64,000 bases of DNA, from positions 1 to 64,000 of the forward strand of contig NAVB01000092.1 in NCBI GenBank assembly GCA_002179805.1. The letters run 5' to 3'. Made by a program: the position numbers and the translations under genes. The notes beneath the pieces were generated by a model that saw only the letters and a program-made list of their open reading frames with translations, ran no database searches and was not told the origin of the DNA. Every line of letters starts with the position of its first letter. Position 1 is the stretch's first letter. The DNA comes from Acanthamoeba lenticulata. Lineage: Eukaryota; Discosea; Longamoebia; Acanthamoebidae. Positions 1-13,006 of this stretch are shown here, in pieces.

Positions 1-57
1 ACTTATTTTGTTTTGGACTTACTTTTCATTTTTCCTTTGTGGCAAACAACGCCACAG

Positions 58-1693
58 GCCCGCTGGTGGCGATTATCGGGCTGCTGGTGGTGCCCTTCAT
101 CTGGAGCGTTCCCCAGGCCATCATGTCGGCCGAGCTGTCGCTGATGATGTCCGAGAACGGCGGCAATATCGTCTGGTAGGATTGCGCCACGCCCACACGA
201 CCACCACCCTCGACTTTGGGGTCTGATATCTGCAACAACAACCTATCGCGCGACATCGTCATCATCATCAGGGTGCAGCGAGCGTTCGGTGACTTCCTGG
301 GCTGGGTCAATGCCTACAACATCATTTGCGCCAACTTCACCACTCTCGGTGCGCACTCGTGGCTTTTGCTTCTTTTTATGTTTACATTTTTAACAATTAT
401 TATTTACTTTTTTCATAAAATGGATTGTTCTTCGACGCAGCCATGTACCCGGGCCTGTTCATCGACTACCTGCCAGTGCACTTGACCTGGTGGCAGGAGC
501 TACTCATCCAGGTGGCCTTCCTGGCGGCCGTGGTGGCCATCAACATCATCGGCGTGGACTTTCTCAGCCGCCTCTCGCTGGCCATCCTGTTCGTCATCCT
601 GCTGCCCTTTGTCATCGAGGTGGTGGCCATCCCCGTGGAGGGCTACTTCGACCCCAAGGCCGTCCTCGACACCCGCAGCTTCGGCTCGATCGACTGGGCC
701 CTCTTTGTCAGCGTCATCATCTGGAACCTCGACGGCTTTGACATCATGGGTCCGTCCTCTCACGACGCTTTCTTTTTCTTTTTCTTTTTGCACTCACCGC
801 GCATCATCCGGCCACCAGGCGCCATGGCGGGCGAGGTCGAGGGCGGGCGCGGCACCTACCTCAGGGGTATTGGCGCCATCACACACACACACACGGCCGT
901 GCTTGAACACCGGGCGGATGACGTGGCATGACGTCACGCCTCTCTCTTCTTTTCTCTTCTTTCCTGCGCAGGGATCGTCTGCACGGTGCCGCTGCTGTGG
1001 GCGACGTACGTGGTGCCGGTGGTGCTGGGCTACTGGGTGGTGCCCGACTGGACGCAGTGGCAGGCCGGGTTCTTCCAAACCATCGCCGAGAAGGTGGGCG
1101 ACTGGCTCGGGATCCTGATGACCATCGCCGCCGCGGTGAGCAACTTTGGCATGGCCAACGCGCTGATCGCCACCCTGGCGCGCACCTGCTGGGCCATGGC
1201 CCTCGAGGAGGGTCGGGCGCAGAAGCTGCCGCGGCCCGTGGGTTGGTCCGTGCGGCGCAAGGACGGCGAGGTGGTGCCCGTGGCGGCCCTCCTCATGGTG
1301 GGCGTCGTGTGCTGCTTCCTGGCGCGCGTGCCTTTCAACGAGCTGGCCGAGGTCACCACCCTCATGCGAGTCGTCAACATCGCCCTCCAGTATGCGTCGC
1401 TCTTTGCGCTGCGCTTCTTTGAGCCCCTCACGCCGCGGCCCTTCCGCGTGCCCGGCGGGAAGGTGGGCGTCTTCCTCCTGGCCGTGCCGCCGCTGTCACT
1501 GGCCGGCTTCCTCATCTTCAACTCGGACCTCAGGAACCTGGGCATCGCCGCCCTGGCCAACGCCGTCATCGTCGCGCTCTACCTCCTCCACTGGCTCATC
1601 TTCTACATCCGATCGCGCCTCGCGCCGCCAGAGGCCGCCGAGGTCAGCCCGCTCGCGCCCAACACGTCACTCCAGATCCAGCGAGTGGTGTAG
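58..1693 (+). CDS. APC-superfamily amino acid/polyamine transporter, 5' end outside the window
   Basis: This is the 3' part of a multi-pass membrane transporter of the amino acid-polyamine-organocation superfamily. Exons that keep frame are 58-175, 272-348, 441-749, 819-866 and 972-1693. The first visible exon encodes the segment around [15 protein letters not shown] and SENGGNIVW. This matches TM2 and the following loop of plant PUT/LAT-type polyamine and cationic amino acid permeases (FIWSIPEAL.TAE, PENGG). Joining exons 2 and 3 gives [11 protein letters not shown], which corresponds to the NALYP.LFLDYL segment of that family. Later exons hold further hydrophobic helices, the RPFRVPGG motif typical of APC permeases, and a short cytoplasmic tail ending at a TAG. 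The substrate is inferred only from family resemblance. The first exon or exons and the start codon lie to the left of the window. Confidence 0.85.
929..936. promoter_or_regulatory. TGACGTCA palindrome, APC transporter intron
   Basis: CATGACGTCACGCC lies inside the intron between exons 819-866 and 972-1693, next to a half-site, GATGACGTGG. Confidence 0.5.
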
Positions 1694-1940
1694 CCTCACT
1701 GGCCTGGCTCGACTGGCTTCCTGGGGAGGTTCTGCTGCTACACGTGTGGTTTGTGTGCAACGCTGAACAACTCAAAGAAGCCAAGTTTGAAGTGCTCCCT
1801 CGCCTTGCCTCCGCGTCTCGTTCTTCTTCGTTTCTGGGGTTTTGTTCGCGGAGTTGTGTTTGGAGGCAAACAATCATTTAAGAAAAACATTTCAACTCAT
1901 CTTTTGATCGTCATCTCTGTCATCGGGTAAGATTTGAAAC

Positions 1941-5393
<3,453 letters not shown>

Positions 5394-5550
5394 CACACGG
5401 AAAGTTCAACTCTCTCATAAACGCATCTGTGACTCCTCTCTTGAAGGCTTGCCTTGTGCGGCAGCAGCCCAGGACTGCTCGGTTCGCTTTCCTTCTGTGT
5501 CCAGACCACACCAGGAAATAACCGGCCACCCCTTAGGGGTCAAAGCGAAG

Positions 5551-8000
5551 ATGATGATGGAAGACCAAGATGGCAAAGGTGAAGAAGCTGCCCATGAGCT
5601 AGCTCAAGCTCCAAGTGTCCAAAGCTCCAGCTGGATGCCGGGCTATCTCATGGCTAGCCCAGGTTTTACTCCTCGCACCTCCCCACGTCAGCTGCTGGCG
5701 GATCCCAGGATCTCCCAGCCCGCTTTCCCAGCCATCAAGCAGCGACATGAACCTGCCAGATCTTCTCCTGTTGGAGCAGGAGGCCGAAAGAGAGGAACGA
5801 CAGCCGTAGGGATTCTCTTGAAGAAGAGAGTTCAGTCAGACACGTTTGCCGACCTGGTTGTGCCTTTACGGCGTACCAACTCAGAGCCTTTCTTGGCATC
5901 ATGGGACTTCTCCGCCAGGCACACTTATGTGGCCATTCAGCTTGCAGGTGCTCCACCTCTACAAGTGAAGAAGAGCCACGGAGAAAGCTGACTGAGACTT
6001 GGGGGGGAGCAGATAATGCCCAAGAAAGTGACCTTCACACCTCTCACGTTGAAGAGGCAATACTTGAAGTGGAGACGGGGGAGACAGCGCAAGACACAGA
6101 AGAGAACTCGCAGCATAAAACCTCCTACTTTGGAGAGCTGAGCCGAGTTGAAGGACTGTCCAGCTCAGCAGTAGAGTTCTATGTGAAGCTGGAGCGGCCA
6201 GAAGAGACCAAGGTCGTGGTCGTGGACGGTCGCAAGACTGTTGTTTCGGGCACCTATGAGGGACTCTTCGCTGCTCTTTTTAACGAGCTGGGTGCGTAAA
6301 GAGCTCTCGTTTTTGCGTGGGACGCCCCTTAACATCGTGGGTACAGGAGAGGAGCCCTTTGTGGAAACCTTCCTTGCTACTCACCGCTACTTCACGGATA
6401 GTGTGGAGCTGATGCAACGGTTGGCAAGTTGGTACGCCGTTACCAACAGTGGCTTTATCTTCGACACCGTACTCACCCATTGGTGCTAGCTACAACGGAA
6501 TCCACTTGGACAGCCAGCAGCTGGGGGAGAGCTTCCGACATTGTCGTGCCCGACAGTCCGTTGTACGACAAAAGTACATTCAGCTGCAGACCCCTGCCCC
6601 TGCTGGCGCACCAGCTAAAAACGACATCACAGAGTGATCAAGGTGGTCAAAACGTGGATCGAGTTGTTTTACTCTGACTTCTTGCACCAGCCTGATCTCA
6701 TGGCTGAGCTCAACGCATTTGAGAGCATGGTGGCCACCACCAGCGGCAGATCGCCGAGCTGGCGCATGTTGTGCATCGCGCGAGTAAGTTGTCCCACCAG
6801 CCGCTCTCCAAAGTCTTGCTTGCTGAGGGCGGTGGCAGGGAAAAGCGCAGCATCGAGTGGACGAGCTGGATGAACATCACCCCGTCATCTTCGCCGACGC
6901 CCCCAAATCACTGGTCCCCCTTCAAAGCCACCCGTCCCTGCTGGACTTTTCCCCGATCGAGGTCTTTCTCCTTTCCATTCACTTGACCGATTCTTGGCCA
7001 CAAACTCACGAACGATGATCAGGTGGCGCGGCAGCTGACTAGGCTCGAATGTACTTTCTTTTGTCCGATACCACATCATGAGTTCTACAACAAGGCCTGG
7101 AGCTCACCAGACCGGAGCAAGGCGCCCCTCATACGCAACGCGATCGATAGATTCAACCAGGTTTGTGGTGGTCTGCTTTCAAGACTTGGACGCACAGAGC
7201 TGACTGTGACACTTGGCTTGGACAGACTTGCTATTGGGTGGCCTCAGAGGTTGTGCTCACGCCAAACCACAAGCAACGCGCTGTGGTGATCGAGCGGTTT
7301 ATCGAGCTGGCCATGCAGTGTTTGGCGCTGAACAACTTCAACTCTGTGATGGCCATTCACCTGGCCCTGAATTTGGGCCCCGTGTCTCGCCTCAAAGCCT
7401 CTTGGAAAGGCGTGAGTCCCAAGTACCTGCAGAAGCTGGAAGAGATAGGTACCGGCCCACCACCAAACAAAGAGACCTCATACCCGTCTGATATAATAGC
7501 ATCCTCTTTCGCCAGCTTCGGTCACAGATCCCAGCCACAACTACGCCAACTATCGCAAGTTGCTTTCAACCACGAAGCCACCGCTGGTACCCTTTCAGGC
7601 GCTCAACCTGAAAGAGCTCACCTTCATCGAGGAGAACGTAGATCGACTGCCTGACCCAGCGTGGATCAATTTTGAGAAGATGAGCCTCCTTGCCAAGGTC
7701 ACCGTCAACATCGCTCACCTACAGAAAGCCACCTACCGGCTAAACGAAGTCAGCTCCATCATGTCCTACTTGCTTCGACCGCCAATCGTGTTGGGAGAAA
7801 AGGAGCTCGCCCTGAGGTCGCGTCAATGCGAACCGGCTGAGGACTTTGGCGGCAGCCTCCGCAACAAGTCGTCGTACGATCCCCAAGGAGGAAACAAGCC
7901 CAAGCTCACCCACCGCTTGACGCGAGGTTTTCACGCTGTGCGGCTCTCGATGAAGAATCTCAAGGAGGCATCAAGCCCGCCACAGCAGGAGGATCATTAA
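5551..8000 (+). CDS. RasGEF domain protein (Cdc25-type Ras guanine nucleotide exchange factor)
   Basis: This protein is predicted to load GTP onto a Ras-family GTPase. The N-terminal part (about 5551-6130) is Ser/Pro-rich and unrecognised. A RasGEF_N (REM-like) module follows, with VSGTYEGLFAALFNEL and EEPFVETFLATHRYFT. The latter matches the F..TYR.F signature of the exchanger N-module. The catalytic Cdc25 homology region begins at VARQLTRLECTFFC (about 7023). It continues through FNQ/CYWVASEV, the helix VIERFIELAMQCLALNNFNSVMAI, where the family reads I..FI.IA..C..L.NFN....I, then HNYANYRKLL and VPFQALNLKELTFIEENVD. The first in-frame ATG is at 5551. The preceding 100 bp is also open but has no ATG. 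The junction near 5960-6015 was not resolved, because the two open frames there do not join at an obvious GT-AG pair. Several small introns interrupt the catalytic domain. Confidence 0.85.
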
Positions 8001-8514
8001 ACTCTTTGGCGTCAAAACTGTTCTTTGCCTCCTCGAGACGAGGCGTTGGCGTTTCGGTACCCACCACGGTATGGTGTGCCAAGAAGGTGACGGTGGCGCG
8101 GAGTGTCGACGCAAAACCCTTCACCAGAACACGCTTTGGTGCTTTCGTGCTACTGCGTGTGTGAAGGAAGCCTTAAGATTAGAGCTGGCAGACCTTGAAC
8201 GAACCACGTGTTTGTTGTAGTTTGCACAGTTGTGGCGAAGCTGTATGGACTTTCAGGTGCAAATCGCTCATCTATCGATTCTGCACAACTAAGGATCGAT
8301 TGTGGCCAGCGCTATCAGCAAATTCAACGGTAAGTTGTCTTTTTGCTTCCTCAGCCTGAAGAACGTCTTTGTGATGCATGTTTTCATCCTCTCTTTTCTT
8401 ACTTTCTTGATTCATTTTTGCTGCGTCAGATTTTTCTCGCTCTCGTTCGGGCTCATCAACTGCCCCGAATCTGTCAACTGCAGACGTAAGCGTAGGAGAA
8501 AAGGAACCTTCCGG
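8001..8514. other. Intergenic region and probable 5' UTR intron of the TRPML gene
   Basis: These 514 bp lie between the RasGEF stop and the TRPML start codon. No coding exon is convincing. A plausible 5' UTR intron runs from a GTAAGT donor near 8330 to a CTGCAG acceptor near 8484. I see no repeat or RNA gene. Confidence 0.5.
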
Positions 8515-11500
8515 ATGACCGACTTCAAGCGCACCCTCTCGGCCTTTGAGATGCAGCAACTCGAACGCGAGCGGGAGGAACAGGGCGCGCTGCTTGGCTC
8601 CGCCGCCACTTCGTCCGCCTCGCATCCAGATCCCAACAAGAAGAGGAAGCCCTCCATGGCGTCCAACGGGCGGCCGCTTAGCGAGCAAGAGGCCAAAGAG
8701 GAGATTGAGCGACGACGCGCCGTCGACGGCACGGCCGCCGGGAAGGTGAAGGCGACGATGACCGCCGCCTGGCGTGGGTCAGAGGTCTACCGCACGCTGG
8801 CTGCCCACTGCTGGGACCGGCCGCGCATGTCGCTGGCCGACACGATGCTCCTCAGCCCGTGGCAGAAGTGGAAGAAGTACAACCGGGTGCCGTGGAAGGT
8901 CGTCCTCCACGCCCTCATCTTCATCGTCGTCACGGTCCAGGTCCTGCTGGCCTACGTCGAGACCGCCCAGTACACGCGCGCCACCCACAACACCTTCGAG
9001 GACCTCTTCCTCGTTCAGGGCGCCGACCCCGACACCACCGGCGTCGCCATGCACACCGTCGAGGAGGTCATCAACTCCATCAAGCGAACCGTAGATACAG
9101 TACTTACGCCTTCTTCTTCTTCTTCTTCTTCGTCTTGACGTCTGCTGACTTCGTGTACGGTGATGACGACGTTGATGGTGATGGTGACGATGACGATGAC
9201 AGTATAGTGAAATAAATAGCCTGGCAGTGGATATGTTCCTGCAGCGGCACTCAGACCGGGAGACGCTTGGGGACGTGCGGCCCATTCGCATGCTCTACAG
9301 CGCCTACGACCACGACTTCTTCGTCCTCACCAACGACACGTGGGACATCCAGGCCGACGACCTCGGCCAGACCGACAGTACGCCTCTCTCCCTCTCGCGG
9401 CCCACAACGTAGTCCACATCTGCACCTGCGATTGTTGGCTTACTGGCTGGCTGGCCGGCCGCGCAGTGGTGTTCAACCTGACCCAGGACTCGCCCTTTGG
9501 ACCCTTCAACGTGACCGACCCGGGCCAGCTGCAGGACGCCTTCCACCGCATGGTCCCAATCCCTCACCTCTTTTTTCTTTGTTTTTCTTTTATCATATTC
9601 TTTTTTCTTTTTGAATATTGCTGCTCATATGGTGGAAGTGTGGATGGGATGAGAACAACAGGTGAAGATGAGTCTGTCGTTCAACTTTGTCAACCTGAAC
9701 GTGGGCGTGCTGGGTCCGATCCCGTTCATGTGGGACGTCCAGCTGCTCTACATCAAGGAAGGCGGGCAGATCAAGCTCGAGCTTCTCCTCGACAAGCAGA
9801 TCTACTACACCACCTCCATTGGTTCGTTGCGTCTCTCTGCGGTCGCTTCTTGGAGGGCATGGGCGAACGAGAACGAGGCACTCACCCGGGGTTTGCCGCG
9901 ACGACAGGGCTGGAGACGCAAAACATATTCACTATTTTCCACTCGCTCGTGTTCGCACTCAACTTCGTTTCCTTCGTCTTTGCGATCCGCGCCTTCTTCA
10001 CCAACGTCATCACCTTCCTCGTACGCGCCTCCCTCGTGCATCGCATTGCTAGAAAATGATTCTAATTCAATTTTGTTGGTGTCGTTGAGGAATTTAGAGA
10101 ACGCGCCGGACCTACCTGGCCATCCCGAAGAGGGTCATGAAGGAGGAGAAGTACCCGGCCTGGTCCCGCATCCCCTTCTCCGTGAAGTTTGAGTTCTTCC
10201 CGCTCTGGTTCGTCGCCCTCTTCTCTTCTCTTTCATTATTGATTGCCGTCGTCATCATCGTCTTCACTCAATGAGGCTTATTGTCACATCTCGCGCAGGA
10301 ACATCCACATCATGGCGACATCGCTGTTCCTGATGCTGGCCTCCGTGCTCGGCATCATCGAGGAGTTTGGATACAAGACCGTGCGTCCCTCTCTCCCTTC
10401 TCCTCCTCTTGCAGGGCCCTTAGCGAGGCGGATACTGCGGCGGCCAACAACTAAATATAAAAACAAAAAACAAAAAACAAAAAACAAAAAACAAAAAACA
10501 AAAAACAAAAAACAAAAAACAAAAAACAAAAACAAAAACAAAAAACAAAAAAAAACACAACAACAGGGGATGGCCTATTCGATCATGGAGGGCATGGGGG
10601 CGCTGGGTGCGTCGATCACGATTCTTCGGTACCTCGAGTACTACGAGCACTTCTACACCCTCATCCTCACCCTCCGGTAGCGTTCACGCCCGATCCCCAT
10701 CCCCACTTGCCGACACTGATCATTGGTTTACGCTACGCAGGATATCGGGCCTGCGCATCGCGCGGTTCATCATCTCGGCGTTCCCGATCTTCTTCGGGTA
10801 CATGCTCATGGGCGTCGTCCTCTTCTCGCCCTACTCGAACCGCGTACGTTTTTATTTTCCTCAATTTTTGTTTTCCTCAATTTTTTCCTAACCAACAACG
10901 GTTTCTTCAACAGTTTGAGGACCTGAACAACACGGCCATCACGCTGTTCGCCCTCCTCAACGGAGACGACATCCGCGGTACGTGAACTTGCCTTCTCCTC
11001 GCGACGCTGGTTGTTGCTGGCTCGCATGCTGCACACTGTGGCCCGAGAGCTGAGATGAGCGGGGGGTGCTCACGCGTGCAGCCGCCTTTGAGCAACTGAA
11101 CGAGAACTACCCGTACCCGATCGTGCCGACCATCTACCTCTACTCCTTCATCGCGCTCTTCATCACGGCCATCCTCAACATCTTCATCTTCATCATCGAG
11201 GATTCTTACCACGCCGCCAAAATCGTACGCAACCACACAGCACACATCGTTCATGTGGCGCTACCAGCTTATGTCGCTCTCGTCATTGCTCAAATTCCAC
11301 ACACACAGTCGAAGCGGACGCAGGCCAAGGGGACCACGACCGCCGCAACCGGGCATTCCCACACTGGCAGCGGCGGCCATTCTCACGGTGGCGATGGTAG
11401 CGCCTCCCCATCCCTTCTTTCTGTTGCGTTATCTGATGATGATAACGATGATGATGATCACGTGTGCTGATTGGATGGGGTGGGCCCATGAGTAGATGGC

Positions 11501-12669
11501 GGCCGGCCAGGAGGGGCCCGGCAGCAACACAGCCACACCGCACAGGAGATGGACATCTTCGACCTGTTCCGCATTCTCGACCGCGAGTACAACACCAACG
11601 ATGACGACGATGAAGATGACATGACACCCGCAGAGGAGATCGAACTCGTCTCTGGACCTTCGGGCGACGAAACGGACCGCAGCCATGCGAAGGAGGCCAA
11701 GGAAGCGGTGAAGGCGAAGAAGGAGCACGACAAGAAGAAGCATCACGAGGAGGATAAGGAAAAGGACGAGAAAAAGAAGAAGAAAAAGTACAAGCAACGC
11801 AAGCAGAAGCGGGCGGCAAAGGAGTGGAGCGACGAGTCCGAGGACGACTACGACGACCATGACACCGAGGTGGTCGGATCGGCCGGCAGCGGCAGCAGGG
11901 TGGGGCCCGTCCCATCGATCTTCTCCATCAACGCCAGCACCTCCGATGGTGCGTGAGGAGCTCTCTCACCCCCCCCCCCTCCACCACCGCAAACCACAGG
12001 CAGCCATGGCTGACGTCACGTGCTTGGCATGCCGGGCTTGTCTGGGCTGGGCTGGGCTGTGTGTATGTGTGAAGCGCTGAACATCGGAATGGCGAGCCTG
12101 CTCCGACAGGGCCTCGGGGCGCAGACCGTCGAGCGGGCCGCCAGGTGCGTGCCCCATTTTTATTTATTCATTATTTTTTTGACGGGTGGCCACTGGTTGA
12201 CTCTTGGTGGCCTCACATATGTGTGCGCGTACAGCTATGAGTCGCCCCGGCACACGCCACCACGATTGCGGCGCGCGACCGAGATAGGCAACATGCAGCC
12301 CGCCAATACGCCACGCACCTTCAACATCCGCATCACCTACAAGAAGCTCAAGGTAATCATTGTTCACTTTGTTTTATTCACGTTTTGTTTTGTTTATTGA
12401 TGTTTGTTGTGGTCGTGGTGGTGCTGGTGCAGCGGGACTTGAAAGAGATCGTGGCCGACCAGATGGCCGAGTTTGAGGAAGAGCTGAGCATGCAGGTGCT
12501 GGAGCTGCAGGCCAAGCACACGGCGCGGCTGCAGAAGCGCGTGAAGGGGCAGCTGCAAAAGACGTTTGAGAACCTGCTGCTCCCGGGCGCGGCCGCCATG
12601 TCGGCCGCCTCGTGGGACTCCTACGCGCGGGGCCTCGGCGCCTCCGAGTACCGCGAGTCGCCCTTCTAG
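8515..12669 (+). CDS. Mucolipin (TRPML)-type endolysosomal cation channel
   Basis: This is a six-TM TRP channel related to mucolipins, which release Ca2+ and other cations from late endosomes and lysosomes. The N-terminal exon (about 8515-9090) has a cytosolic leader, then SPWQKWKKYNRVPWKVVL leading into TM1, as in TRPML. The large lumenal loop follows, with segments such as HNTFEDLFLVQG and the VVFNLTQDSPFGPF region. Later exons carry TM2 to TM6. The key signature is the pore segment ITLFALLNGDDIR (about 10938-10978), which equals the FSLINGDDMF selectivity filter of mucolipins. After TM6 (FITAILNIFIFIIEDSYH, about 11155) there is a long cytosolic tail not typical of animal TRPMLs. It has an acidic DDDDEDDM block, a Lys/Glu-rich stretch, and a final coiled coil around RDLKEIVADQMAEFEEEL. 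About a dozen introns are present, one carrying an A-rich microsatellite. The start was chosen at the first ATG after the likely 5' UTR intron. Confidence 0.88.
10456..10558. repeat. (AAAAAAC)n microsatellite in a TRPML intron
   Basis: About 100 bp of near-perfect AAAAAAC heptamer repeats, with a few shorter AAAAAC units at the 3' side, sit in the intron between the exons ending EEFGYKT and starting GMAYSIMEG. The acceptor CAG is at 10564-10566. Confidence 0.95.
12011..12018. promoter_or_regulatory. GCTGACGTCACG site, TRPML intron
   Basis: It lies in the intron between the exons ending SINASTSDG and starting ALNIGMASLL, followed by an overlapping CACGTG. Confidence 0.5.
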
Positions 12670-13006
12670 CGCTTGTCTGCATACCAACATGAGTGAATTC
12701 TGAAATAACAACGAAACGATAACGAAACAACAACGAAAATGATCGACTAAAAAACAACTGGCCGCCCAACATCCCAAGGTTTGGACTGTTGGGCCCTTGG
12801 GCCATGCTTTGCCTGTTGGGCCGCCAAGCTGGGCGGGGCCGGAGGTGCAGCTCCAGTGCCCTTGTCTTGCTCTTCTCTCCACGTGCTCCTCTTGTCCACA
12901 GACCACGTTCACTTCCTGTTCACGCGGCCGAGGTCGCCATTTATTCTTTTTGCCCATTGCTCGCCGGCACAAAACAGTTTCGAACCACACGTCCACCACA
13001 ACCACA
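12670..13006. promoter_or_regulatory. Intergenic region upstream of the decarboxylase gene, with repeated TTGGGCC elements
   Basis: This stretch of about 340 bp without a gene lies between the TRPML stop and the next ATG. Three closely spaced TTGGGCC copies fall in 12787-12832, about 175-220 bp before the start codon. TGGGCC boxes are known proximal promoter elements in plants. A promoter role here is inferred from position only. Confidence 0.35.

Noticed and set aside
5687..5695. CCACGTCAGC in the RasGEF N-terminal exon as a regulatory site
   Set aside because: It lies in coding sequence and lacks the palindromic TGACGTCA core, so a chance match is likely.
10456..10558. Poly(A) tail of a retroposed gene or SINE
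   Set aside because: The tract is a regular heptamer microsatellite inside an intron, with no upstream retroposon body and no target-site duplication visible.
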